From Hyphomonas sp. (lineage in GTDB: Bacteria; Pseudomonadota; Alphaproteobacteria; Caulobacterales; Hyphomonadaceae): a DNA stretch of 18,587 nucleotides. The notes beneath the pieces were generated by a model that ran no database searches, was not told the origin of the DNA, and was given only the letters and a program-made list of their open reading frames with translations. Where the stretch lies: assembly GCA_003486945.1 (NCBI GenBank), contig DNFL01000189.1:1-18587 (forward strand). Direction: 5' to 3'. Below, piece after piece: positions 1 to 7,002 of the stretch (position 1 is its first letter; each line of letters opens with the position of its first letter). The translations under genes were made by a program, and so were the position numbers.

Positions 1-474
1 CAGGGCGCCGGGGACCGCCGCGCGGCCGCTGGGGTGTTCGAGGAACAGGGCGACCTCTGCGGCGCGGCGGCGCGCCAACGCATCGACTACGCGAAGTTCG
101 CCGGAAATGTTGGCAAGGCGCCACGCCCACATCGCGTCCGCGGCTTTGGCGCGGTCTCCCGCGTTCAGGGCCGGCACCACATCCGACCCGGCAAAGGCAT
201 CCGCGCCAATGTTGAAAGCAAACGAAACAAGCGCGTCGAACTCATTCTGGCTGAGCGGGCTGAGCACGCGTTCGGCAATCAGGTCCTCGATGGGTGGCAG
301 GTCGTGGTGGATCAGGATCAGCACTGCATCGCGCTGGGAAATCTGCAGATTGGGGCGCGCCGTGGCGGTGTGACCAAATCCGATCAGCCAACGGCCATCG
401 GCCAGGCGCGCAGCCCGCGGCCGGAAGCCCTCGAAGCTCTGGATAAGCTCGAGCCCGCTTGCAGATGTGCGCAT
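1..474 (-). CDS. spmX: SpmX-like degenerate GH24 lysozyme domain (3' part off window)
   Basis: Only the first 158 codons are present; the frame stays open to the left edge. The visible part is a phage-lysozyme (GH24, T4 lysozyme-like) domain: the Glu motif SFEGFR has E15, and DGRWLIGFGH (residues 26-35) matches the lysozyme beta-sheet motif, followed by FDALVSFAFNIG and a RRRAAEVALF helix typical of the end of the fold. Placing E15 on T4 Glu11 and GFGH on GIGH, the positions of T4 Asp20 and Thr26 fall on Leu24 and Leu30, so the canonical triad is incomplete. That pattern, and the overall wording as I remember it, fits SpmX, the Caulobacterales polarity factor that recruits or stabilises the DivJ kinase and was co-opted from a phage lysozyme. 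The Pro/Gly-rich stretch at the edge (HPSGRAAVPGAL) would then begin its linker. The ATG at 474 is used; a TTG four codons upstream (486), closer to GGAG/AAGGGG, is an alternative start. A plain endolysin is the other possibility, to be settled by whether two C-terminal membrane helices follow. Confidence 0.72.
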   Translation of the reverse strand, partial: MRTSASGLELIQSFEGFRPRAARLADGRWLIGFGHTATARPNLQISQRDAVLILIHHDLPPIEDLIAERVLSPLSQNEFDALVSFAFNIGADAFAGSDVVPALNAGDRAKAADAMWAWRLANISGELRVVDALARRRAAEVALFLEHPSGRAAVPGAL

Positions 475-545
475 GGGACGGGCCAAAATCCCCTTGCTCC
501 CGTTCTGGTACAACCGGCAAAATGCCTACAGGCGGACCCTGCAAA

Positions 546-563
546 AGGCGCGCCCATTCGCCT
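546..563 (-). terminator. weak hairpin after mgtE
   Basis: On the minus strand AGGCG and CGCCT form a 5-bp stem with an 8-base loop and are followed by a short T run (CCTTTTG), 33 bases past the mgtE stop. A second, wider repeat CAGGCG/CGCCTG (529-534 and 559-564) uses the same arm. The stem is short and the U run only four long, so termination would be inefficient; the 121-base gap to the next gene shows no better signal. Confidence 0.25.
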
Positions 564-595
564 GAAACGAGAGATTCGACCGAAAAACTGCCTGT

Positions 596-1972
596 TTACA
601 ATAGGACCAATGTCGCAAGGCCCAGAAAGCTGAAGAAAGCCATCACATCGGTCAGGGTTAACACAAAGACCGATGAAGCCACTGCCGGGTCTGCCCCGAG
701 GCGCTTGAGGCCCAGAGGCACCAGGATGCCGGAAAGCCCCGCCCACAGGAATGTGCCAAACATGGCAACGGCGATGACGATGCCCAGCGAAGTGTCGCCG
801 AACCAGAACAGCGCAATTAGGCCGACCCCTCCGCCGATCAACAGGCCATTGATCGAGGCAGCGAGAACCTCGCGCAGGATTGCCCGGCGTCCCGCAGTTC
901 CATCCAGCTGGCGCGAAGCGATGGCGCGGACGGCAACAGCAAGCCCCTGACTGCCCGCATTCCCCGCCAGAGCCGCAACGACCGGCATGAGGATCGCCAG
1001 CGCAACGATCTGCTCTATGGCGTTCTCGAACATCGAAATGATCGCAGATGCAATGAATGCAGTGAACAGGTTGATCGCCAGCCATGGAAAGCGAGCCTTC
1101 ACCGTTTCCAGAACGGTATCGGAAGCATCTGCCGACGACACGTTTGAAAGCGCGAGCAGGTCTTCGCTATGCTCTTCCTGCATGACGTCGACCATATCGT
1201 CGACTGTTATCATGCCGATCAGGCGGCCCGCATCATCGGTAACCGGCGCAGAGGCGAGCGAGTATTTCTGGAACTGAAAGGCCACCTCTTCCTGATCCGT
1301 CGACGGCTTCAGCACTGTTGTCGGCTCGTGCATGATGTCTTCGAGCTCGATGTCGCGCGGCTGGCGCAGGAGACTTGCCAGCGACACGATCCCGAGGAGC
1401 CTGTGGGCCGGATCAATGACGTAGATGTCGTAGAACACTTCTGGCAGGTCGGTTCCAAGGGCGCGGGCATGATCAATGGTCTGCCCTACCGTCCAGAATT
1501 CGGGAACGGCAACAAACTCCGTCTGCATCAGACGGCCGGCGGTTTCCTCTTCATAGGCGAGGCTGCGTTCGAGCTCGGCCCGGTCGACCGGGGCAAGATC
1601 TTCGAGGATCCGCTCGCGGCGGTCTTCCTCAAGGTCCTCGAGAATGGTGGTCGCATCGTCCGAGTCGAGTTCGTCGAGAGCCTGTGCAACCGCCTGGTCA
1701 GGCAGCATTTCAACCGCGCCTTCCCGATAGGAATCGCGAAGTTCGATCAGGATTTCTGGGGGCAGCTCACCGCCGAGGAGTTCAACGGCCTCTTCGAACG
1801 TGTCGTAATGCAGGGCTTCGAGGGCGTCGGCGGCATCGGCCGGGTGCAGGCGTTTCAGCGTGCGCGACAGCCACCGGATATCGCGCTCGCCGACTGCGTC
1901 GGCAAGGTCGCGCAGGAAGACCGGATCGATCTTTCCCTGATCCGAAGGCGTAGGCGCGCTGGTGTCCGTCAT
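596..1972 (-). CDS. mgtE: MgtE magnesium channel
   Basis: The 458-residue protein has the usual MgtE length and order. An acidic helical N domain (about 15-135, with repeats such as LHPADAADALEAL and LDSDDATTILEDL) acts as the cytosolic Mg2+ sensor; a pair of CBS domains (about 140-265) follows, with ETAGRLMQTEFVAV and SLASAPVTDDAGRLIGMITV in the expected places; then five hydrophobic helices (about 285-458). The pore signature MPVVAALAGNAGSQ and the TDVMAFFSFLG segment, which includes the conserved pore Asp, are both present. It should form a homodimeric inner-membrane Mg2+ channel that closes when internal Mg2+ is high. The start at 1972 is fixed by GAGAGG five bases upstream. The gene follows the monooxygenase gene after 56 bases on the same strand; that gap holds overlapping hairpins that could control translation. 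Confidence 0.96.
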   Translation of the reverse strand: MTDTSAPTPSDQGKIDPVFLRDLADAVGERDIRWLSRTLKRLHPADAADALEALHYDTFEEAVELLGGELPPEILIELRDSYREGAVEMLPDQAVAQALDELDSDDATTILEDLEEDRRERILEDLAPVDRAELERSLAYEEETAGRLMQTEFVAVPEFWTVGQTIDHARALGTDLPEVFYDIYVIDPAHRLLGIVSLASLLRQPRDIELEDIMHEPTTVLKPSTDQEEVAFQFQKYSLASAPVTDDAGRLIGMITVDDMVDVMQEEHSEDLLALSNVSSADASDTVLETVKARFPWLAINLFTAFIASAIISMFENAIEQIVALAILMPVVAALAGNAGSQGLAVAVRAIASRQLDGTAGRRAILREVLAASINGLLIGGGVGLIALFWFGDTSLGIVIAVAMFGTFLWAGLSGILVPLGLKRLGADPAVASSVFVLTLTDVMAFFSFLGLATLVLL

Positions 1973-1973
1973 C

Positions 1974-2007
1974 GGCGCCTCTCATGCCGGGGTTAGGCGC
2001 CCCCGGC
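1974..2007 (-). promoter_or_regulatory. two competing hairpins over the mgtE ribosome binding site
   Basis: Two perfect 7-bp inverted repeats overlap here. GCCGGGG (1986-1992) pairs with CCCCGGC (2001-2007) around an 8-base loop. GGCGCCT (1974-1980) pairs with AGGCGCC (1995-2001) around a 14-base loop. The arm at 1995-2001 lies in the loop of the first hairpin, so both cannot form fully at once. The Shine-Dalgarno GAGAGG lies at 1978-1983 and its AGG is inside the second stem. The first hairpin would therefore leave the site open and the second would hide it. The repeats are seen; the switching role is inference, and GC-rich leaders produce such stems by chance. Confidence 0.4.
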
Positions 2008-2028
2008 AAGAGCGGCGTTCACGCGCCG

Positions 2029-3531
2029 TCAGCTGTAGCGGAACTCCGGGGCGTCGAGATCAATTTTCGGGAACTCGTCCTTTTCGCGCCAGTAGTCCTG
2101 GGTATGCTGCCATTCCTTGGCAGCGCCGGCTTTCGGCATCAGGTGCAGCGATCGCTGCAGGTAGCCGGGGTTGAAGTTGTCCCCGTCGATCCACGGCCGC
2201 AATTCCATATTGTGATCTTGAGGCCGAAGGGCGACCTTGACCTGCTTGGCCCCCTTGGCATCCATGTGCAACCGATCTCTGCAGACAAGGTCGCCGAGCA
2301 TGTCCACCCGCAGGGTCCAGCTGGCACGGAAATAGCCGAAAACCCAGACGAGGTTTGGTACCCCAGTAAACATCATGCCCCGATAGGTGACCGTTTCGGA
2401 CCAGTTGACCGGCTTGCCGTCCACTTCAAACGGGATACCGCCGAGGACCGACAGATCGAAGCCGGTGGCCGTGATTACGATATCGGCTTCAAGCTCCTTG
2501 CCGGATTTCAACAGAATGCCCTTCTCCGTGAACCGTTCGATTTCATCGGTGACGACGCTGGCGAGGCCTGCCTTGATGCCTTCGAAAAGATCCGCTTCCG
2601 GCACGAAAGCCACACGCTGCTGCCACGGCCGGTAACGCGGCGTGAAATGTGTCATGTCATAGCCTTCGGGAAGGCAGGCTTTCACGCCTTCCAGTAGTTC
2701 CGCGCGCAGCGCCTCCGCATCCTCGAATGACCGGCGGGTGAACTCCGCTTGCTCGAAAAGATACTTCCGGCGGACGATTTCGTGGATCCAGTGTTCGTCA
2801 ACGCCGAGCATGCGCAGCTCGTCTGCCATGACGTTTTCGTTCCGTGCCGGGATGAAATAGGTCGGCGAACGCTGCAGCAGCGTGACATGTTCGCATTTGC
2901 CCGCAATCGCAGGCACAACGGTCGCTGCTGTCGCCCCGGAGCCGATGCATATGACTTTCTTGCCCGCCAGATCGAGATCCTCGGGCCAGGTCTGCGGGTG
3001 AACAATCTGTCCACGGAACTTGTCCATACCCGGCCATTCCGGCGTATAGCCTGCGGAATGCTTGTAGTAGCCCTGACACATCCATAGAAACTTTGCCGAG
3101 AAGGTCAGCTCCTCTCCGGTGTCGAGGTGCTCAGCCTTCACAGTCCAGCGCTTCTTCGCTGTGGACCAGCTGGCAGATACGATGCGGTGGCGATAACGGA
3201 TGTGCTGCGCCAGGTCGCTCTCTTCGATGACTTCCTGCATGTACTTCAGGATTTCATCGCGGCTGGCGATTGGCGCACCGACCCACGGCTTGTGACGGTA
3301 CCCGAAAGTGTAGAGGTCAGAATCGGAGCGGATGCCGGGATACCGGTGCATCCACCAGGTGCCGCCAAAGCTTTCATACGACTCCAACACCACAAACTTC
3401 TTTTTCGGCGTCTGTGTCTTTAGGTGGTAGGCTGCCCCCACACCCGAGATGCCGGCGCCGACGATCAGGACATCGAAATGCTCAGTCTTGGCCTTGGGTT
3501 TACGTTCCTTGAGCGTCGCCGTATCGGCCAT
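2029..3531 (-). CDS. AlmA-like flavin-containing monooxygenase
   Basis: A 500-residue class B flavoprotein monooxygenase. The FAD-binding Rossmann motif GAGISG is at 25-30, followed by FGGTW (55-59) and GIRSDSD (66-72); the Baeyer-Villiger/FMO fingerprint FxGxxxHxxxWP reads F172, G174, H178, W182, P183; and the NADPH Rossmann motif GSGATA is at 197-202. The ATATGFD-type motif (TATGFDLSVLGG) and the C-terminal YFRASWTLRVDML segment closely resemble AlmA, the enzyme of Acinetobacter associated with long-chain alkane oxidation, and related ketone monooxygenases of marine alphaproteobacteria. It is cytosolic, using NADPH and O2; the true substrate (alkane, ketone or sulfide) cannot be read from sequence. 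The start at 3531 is chosen because GGGAGGA lies seven bases upstream; an in-frame ATG at 3669 would add 46 low-complexity residues and run toward the preceding gene. The gene lies between a glycosyltransferase and mgtE without an obvious functional link. Confidence 0.9.
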   Translation of the reverse strand: MADTATLKERKPKAKTEHFDVLIVGAGISGVGAAYHLKTQTPKKKFVVLESYESFGGTWWMHRYPGIRSDSDLYTFGYRHKPWVGAPIASRDEILKYMQEVIEESDLAQHIRYRHRIVSASWSTAKKRWTVKAEHLDTGEELTFSAKFLWMCQGYYKHSAGYTPEWPGMDKFRGQIVHPQTWPEDLDLAGKKVICIGSGATAATVVPAIAGKCEHVTLLQRSPTYFIPARNENVMADELRMLGVDEHWIHEIVRRKYLFEQAEFTRRSFEDAEALRAELLEGVKACLPEGYDMTHFTPRYRPWQQRVAFVPEADLFEGIKAGLASVVTDEIERFTEKGILLKSGKELEADIVITATGFDLSVLGGIPFEVDGKPVNWSETVTYRGMMFTGVPNLVWVFGYFRASWTLRVDMLGDLVCRDRLHMDAKGAKQVKVALRPQDHNMELRPWIDGDNFNPGYLQRSLHLMPKAGAAKEWQHTQDYWREKDEFPKIDLDAPEFRYS

Positions 3532-3695
3532 TCCAAATCCTCCCGTTTGCCCCGCCCGGGGCCGTCCGGCTCTATGAGAAGGCCGGCTATTGACTGATAA
3601 ACGCAAGTTCGGCCCGGGAGGAAAGCCTCGCAATAAGTAATCGACCTGACCTGCCGCGAAGGCAAGCAAGCCGGTTTCTGAAACCTGATTGGAAC

Positions 3696-4679
3696 TTACT
3701 CAGAAAGTTGCGAGCGAACTTCTTCGCGGCGCTCGGGAAACGCTGCGTAATAGTAGGTTGCGCGTTTCGTATTGCGGTATTCGTAGAGCGCACCACTGAG
3801 GAAGCCCCGCGCCCAGGCTTCGTGATAATCCTGTCTCAGGCGGTCAGCTGGCCGCGCCCAGATTTGTCTGATGCGGGCTGAAGCAATCCCCCGGGCGGCA
3901 ACGAAACGGCTGAAGGCGAGTTGCAGCCAACCGCGCCCCTGCTGTTCACGCCAACCGGCTCCATAGCCGTGGCGGAACGCGCGCTGAACGACCGCCGCTG
4001 CGTCTGTCTGCGCCGCGCGTACCATATGTCGAACAACGGCCCGCTCCGTAAACCAGGCTCGATACCCGGCCTTGTCGAGGCGCTCCATCAGCTCAGTTTC
4101 CGAACCCATCGGATAGCCTTGTGTCCCGTTCGGACCAAACCGCCCATCGAAACGGTAGCCTGCCTGGAAGACTGACGCGCGCACCGCCATGTTCGGGCCC
4201 CAGGCCAGCTCACACTTCACCGGCCCCTCATTGTTTGAGGTCAGCGTGAACAATATGCCGAAGTACTCACGCACTGAATCAAGATGCGCAACGCCGCAGC
4301 ATGGCCAGTGCGGAAGGATGCGGCCGGCGAACACATCACAATCCGGATTGGCCTTTGCCGACGCCTGGATTTCCTCAAGCCAGTCCGGACACGCCAGAAT
4401 GTCGTCGTCCGTGAAGACAACCAGTTCGTCCGGATCCAGATCATCGACGAGAAGGTTGAGCACGTAGTTGAGGCAATGGTTCTTTCCTCGAACCAGATGA
4501 GAATGCAACACAATCGGCAGCCGCTGCGCGTAGTGGCGCACAACTTCGCGCGTCGCGTCCTCGCTGTCATTGTCAATGATGTGGAATGTTGTGCCGGCAG
4601 GTATACGCACACGCTGCATCGCTTCCAGCATTTCGCCGATGCGCGCCTGACCATTGAAGGTCGACAGGATGACGATCAT
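3696..4679 (-). CDS. family 2 glycosyltransferase
   Basis: A 327-residue GT-A fold glycosyltransferase. The N-terminus MIVILSTFNG begins directly with the nucleotide-binding strand; IDNDSED (35-41) and the metal-binding VVFTDDDIL (DDD at 91-93) are the nucleotide-sugar site; GPNMAVR (161-167) and GSETEL (192-197) give the acceptor-side ED-type motif. There are no convincing membrane helices, so it is cytosolic or peripherally bound. The acceptor is unknown; polysaccharide, lipid or glycan transfer are all possible. The start at 4679 has AGGAGG eight bases upstream; a longer in-frame ATG at 4721 lacks such a site. It stands apart from any polysaccharide cluster visible here: the upstream neighbour is a diguanylate cyclase gene 332 bases away and the downstream one a monooxygenase gene 164 bases away, so c-di-GMP control of surface glycan is a tempting but unsupported idea. 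Confidence 0.86.
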   Translation of the reverse strand: MIVILSTFNGQARIGEMLEAMQRVRIPAGTTFHIIDNDSEDATREVVRHYAQRLPIVLHSHLVRGKNHCLNYVLNLLVDDLDPDELVVFTDDDILACPDWLEEIQASAKANPDCDVFAGRILPHWPCCGVAHLDSVREYFGILFTLTSNNEGPVKCELAWGPNMAVRASVFQAGYRFDGRFGPNGTQGYPMGSETELMERLDKAGYRAWFTERAVVRHMVRAAQTDAAAVVQRAFRHGYGAGWREQQGRGWLQLAFSRFVAARGIASARIRQIWARPADRLRQDYHEAWARGFLSGALYEYRNTKRATYYYAAFPERREEVRSQLSE

Positions 4680-5011
4680 GTGCGCGCCCTCCTGCCCGCA
4701 TGGTTTAGGCCGACCTTGCACATGCCGTGCCCACCAGCTTGATTATCTTGGAATATCGACATGGCGCCCGTGTGCTGGCAAGTAGAAATCCGCGCGCCCT
4801 TACGGAAAATTCCCTAAAAACCTGCGATAACTCAATATAAAGCCGCTTCTGCGGACATGTTGCACGGCGAGTATTCTTTGCCAGAAGAAGCCTGCTCTTA
4901 GTCTTTTCCTTGGTTAAGGCCGGCTAAACCGGAAAAGACTGGCGGGACGCGCTGGTCTCAATTTGGTGCATATCCGGCGTTTTGTCCCGGCTCCGCGCAG
5001 ATGCGGCCTTG
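4680..5011. other. 332-base gene-free region upstream of the glycosyltransferase gene
   Basis: No credible coding sequence is present. The part at about 4795-4880 is clearly richer in A and T than the surroundings and is the likely place for the glycosyltransferase promoter, though no convincing -35/-10 pair is visible. It holds the 10-bp inverted repeat at 4900-4940, a small CCGC-TTCT-GCGG hairpin at 4843-4854 that on the minus strand is followed by CTTTATATT, and a short dyad TTCTT/AAGAA (4874-4889). Confidence 0.5.
4900..4940. repeat. perfect 10-bp inverted repeat
   Basis: AGTCTTTTCC (4900-4909) and GGAAAAGACT (4931-4940) are exact inverse complements separated by 21 bases; the loop contains a further GGTT/AACC pairing and a GCCGGC core, so the whole unit can fold into one long hairpin. 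It lies 71 bases past the diguanylate cyclase stop codon. Neither strand has a T run after the stem, so it is not a standard intrinsic terminator. It could instead be a transcript-stabilising 3' hairpin or a protein-binding dyad. Confidence 0.6.
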
Positions 5012-6085
5012 TCAGGCCGCGGCGGAGGAGGATCCATCTGAAGCGAGGGGCGCAACTTCCACGCGGTTGCGCCCTCGTTGCTTTGCAAGGTAAAGCGCCG
5101 CGTCCGCGCGCTCCAGCGCCGGCAGGATATCCAGGTCAGCAAATCCCGGCTCACTGATGCCGATGCTGATGGTGATGTTGAACACGCGCTCCCGGCCCGC
5201 AAATTTCAGTTCGCTGACAGACTCCCGAATTCTGTTGGCCAGTACAGAAGCCCGCTGAGGATCCGTCTCCGGCAGCAGGATCGCAAACTCCTCACCACCG
5301 ATCCGGCCAACAAGATCTTCATCGCGCACGCTGCGCGTGACACACTCCACGAGACGCGTCAGCACCTCATCGCCGACACTGTGGCCGTACGCATCATTCA
5401 CATGCTTGAAATGATCGATGTCGAACAGCAGCGCCGATACTGGTTTGCCGTGTCGGCTGGCGCGCAACACTTCGCGTTCTGCAAACCGGAAGAATGCGCG
5501 CCGGTTCAGTGCCTTGGTAAGCGGATCGGTCATCGCCATGTCGAACAGGCCGCACTTGTCATGCTCGGCTTCGATCAAATCACGGACGGCATAGCGCGCC
5601 GCACTGCGCACGCAGATATCCTGGCTGACGATACCAGCGAAGCTTTCAAGCAGTCGCAGCTGATCGTTGCTGAACTCATGCGGCTTGGTGTCGATCAGGC
5701 AAAGTGACCCGAAACGCTTGCCATCGGGATCATGCAGCGGCGCGCCCGCAAAGAACACAACGTGAGGAGGCTCTTCCACGGCAGGGTCATTGGCGAAGTG
5801 CGCGTCCTTGCGCACATCGGAGACAGCGAATGCCAGATCCGACAGGTTGGCCTGCGAACAGAAATTCAGGAGCCTCTCGAGGAATGGACCGTGTACGCCA
5901 TATGCCGAGCGGTACCAGTTGCGGTAGCGCTCATTGAGGGTCGTCACAACCATTGGCACACTGAACACCTGCGCCGCAGTGCGCGCGATCTGGTCAGCAA
6001 AATGCACTTCGGTTCCGTTCAGGATCCGGTAGCGCTGAAGAACCTCGTTCTTCTGGTGCTCAAATCGCGGCGGAGGATACATCAT
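5012..6085 (-). CDS. GAF-GGDEF diguanylate cyclase
   Basis: A soluble 357-residue protein. Residues about 20-165 form a GAF sensor domain (FSVPMVVTTLNERYRNWYRS and GAPLHDPDGKRFGSLCLID are typical), linked by a helix to a GGDEF domain (about 185-345). The catalytic motif is GGEEF at 263-267, the substrate and metal region DIDHFKHVND is at 222-231, and DPLTKALNRR marks the domain start. An intact inhibitory site R254-x-x-D257 lies exactly five residues before GGEEF, so the enzyme should make c-di-GMP and be feedback-inhibited by it. No EAL or HD-GYP partner domain is present. The two adjacent ATGs at 6085 and 6082 have no strong Shine-Dalgarno site, which is unlike the neighbours. The GAF ligand is not predictable from sequence. 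Confidence 0.94.
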   Translation of the reverse strand: MMYPPPRFEHQKNEVLQRYRILNGTEVHFADQIARTAAQVFSVPMVVTTLNERYRNWYRSAYGVHGPFLERLLNFCSQANLSDLAFAVSDVRKDAHFANDPAVEEPPHVVFFAGAPLHDPDGKRFGSLCLIDTKPHEFSNDQLRLLESFAGIVSQDICVRSAARYAVRDLIEAEHDKCGLFDMAMTDPLTKALNRRAFFRFAEREVLRASRHGKPVSALLFDIDHFKHVNDAYGHSVGDEVLTRLVECVTRSVRDEDLVGRIGGEEFAILLPETDPQRASVLANRIRESVSELKFAGRERVFNITISIGISEPGFADLDILPALERADAALYLAKQRGRNRVEVAPLASDGSSSAAA

Positions 6086-6103
6086 CGCTGCAGGTGCCCG
6101 GAC

Positions 6104-6114
6104 TCATTCTATCC
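6104..6114 (-). promoter_or_regulatory. candidate -10 element of the diguanylate cyclase gene
   Basis: On the minus strand the motif is GGATAGAATGA, containing TAGAAT (one base from TATAAT), 19 bases ahead of the first ATG. No good -35 hexamer lies 16-18 bases further upstream. The same 11 bases occur at 8696-8706 at nearly the same distance from another start codon. Confidence 0.28.
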
Positions 6115-6176
6115 GGAATGGCTAGCGCGAACTGGTTGATCGAAGGTAAGCAACCGGCCTGCGAGCCACCTTTGAT

Positions 6177-6929
6177 TTACACACCAGAACCAATCTTCAA
6201 CCCTAGCTCGATCAGTAGCCTCCAAGCCTCCTCCGCCGTCTCGGCAAACCGGAAGATTTCGAGGTCCTGCCGGCTGATGGTGCCTTCTTCCGCGAGGGCG
6301 TCGAAGTTGACGATTCGGGTCCAGTAAGCCTTGTCGAACAGGATAATCGGGATCCTAGGCGCCTTTCCTGTCTGCACCAGCGTCAGCATCTCGAACAGCT
6401 CGTCCAAGGTGCCAAACCCGCCCGGGAATATCACCAGCGCCTGCGCGCGCATCGCCAGGTGCATTTTGCGCATCGCGAAATAGTGGAACTGGAAGCACAG
6501 ATCCGGCGTGATGTAGGGGTTCGGTTCCTGCTCATGCGGCAAGGCAATGTTGAAGCCGATGGTCGGCGCCCCGGCATCCTGCGCGCCGCGGTTTGCAGCC
6601 TCCATGATGCCCGGCCCGCCGCCGGTCGCGATGACGTTGTCGCGCCAGCCATCATCATCGCAAAGTGCGCCGCCCCGCTCAGACGTTATCCGCCCGAACT
6701 CGCGGGCGGCTGCATAGGCGCGCGTCTTCCAGCCATCACCGTTTTCATGCACCCGTGCGCTGCCGAACACGACGATTGTCGACCGGATCCGGTGGCGGCG
6801 CAGGTGTTCCTCAGCCTTGGAATACTCCATCATGAAGCGCGCACCGCGCATGGAGTCGCCGAGTATGAAGTCGGGATCCAGTGCAGCGAGGCGGTACGCC
6901 TTTTCGTGTGCTCTATCCGGGCCGTCCAT
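6177..6929 (-). CDS. LOG-family nucleotide 5'-monophosphate hydrolase (TIGR00730 type)
   Basis: A 250-residue Rossmann-fold protein of the LOG (lysine decarboxylase-like) family. The diagnostic motifs are ATGGGPGIMEAA (GGGPGIME at 103-110), the catalytic R154-K155 pair in AMRKMH, and PGGFGTLDE at 169-177. Family members cleave nucleoside 5'-monophosphates to base and ribose 5-phosphate and include the cytokinin-activating enzyme; the old name lysine decarboxylase is a misannotation. About 45 extra residues precede the core, as in the longer bacterial subgroup. The start at 6929 is supported by AAGGAG six bases upstream; the in-frame ATG at 6977 is not. The gene lies 73 bases after the AraC-type regulator gene on the same strand. 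Its exact substrate here, housekeeping nucleotides or a cytokinin-like compound, is open. Confidence 0.91.
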   Translation of the reverse strand: MDGPDRAHEKAYRLAALDPDFILGDSMRGARFMMEYSKAEEHLRRHRIRSTIVVFGSARVHENGDGWKTRAYAAAREFGRITSERGGALCDDDGWRDNVIATGGGPGIMEAANRGAQDAGAPTIGFNIALPHEQEPNPYITPDLCFQFHYFAMRKMHLAMRAQALVIFPGGFGTLDELFEMLTLVQTGKAPRIPIILFDKAYWTRIVNFDALAEEGTISRQDLEIFRFAETAEEAWRLLIELGLKIGSGV

Positions 6930-6937
6930 GAAATTCT

Positions 6938-6966
6938 CCTTCGCTTGCGTCTTGGCGCAAGGAAGG
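6938..6966 (-). promoter_or_regulatory. hairpin reaching into the LOG-gene ribosome binding site
   Basis: CTTGCG (6944-6949) and CGCAAG (6956-6961) form a 6-bp stem with a 6-base loop, extended across a small internal loop by CCTT (6938-6941) and AAGG (6963-6966). On the minus strand the AAGG given by 6938-6941 is part of the Shine-Dalgarno AAGGAG (6936-6941). The structure may dampen translation or simply be the end of the upstream transcript; there is no T run. Confidence 0.33.
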
Positions 6967-6979
6967 AATTGCGGCAACC

Positions 6980-6994
6980 GAAATCCGCGATTTC
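6980..6994 (-). repeat. short hairpin just after the araC-type gene
   Basis: GAAATC and GATTTC are a perfect 6-bp inverted repeat with a 3-base loop, 8 bases past the regulator's stop codon. The lack of a T run argues against an intrinsic terminator; it may protect the 3' end of the transcript. Confidence 0.3.
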
Positions 6995-7002
6995 AAGGGC
7001 AA

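Noticed and set aside
34..633. 199-codon plus-strand open frame at the left edge
   Set aside because: It is the antisense shadow of the lysozyme-like gene, whose minus-strand translation shows clear GH24 motifs; this frame shows none.
384..1085. 233-codon minus-strand open frame overlapping mgtE
   Set aside because: It is an alternative frame of mgtE with a Cys/His/Arg/Gly-rich composition typical of shifted GC-rich coding sequence.
1973..2028. M-box magnesium riboswitch before mgtE
   Set aside because: The gap is only 56 bases, whereas M-box elements are about 160 bases with several conserved helices; only two overlapping short hairpins are present.
3532..3669. N-terminal extension of the monooxygenase from the ATG at 3669
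   Set aside because: The added 46 residues resemble no part of the family, and GGGAGGA lies at the right distance before the ATG at 3531.
4900..4940. Intrinsic terminator of the diguanylate cyclase gene
   Set aside because: The stem is strong but is followed by AAGAGC on the minus strand and GGCGGG on the plus strand, with no T run.
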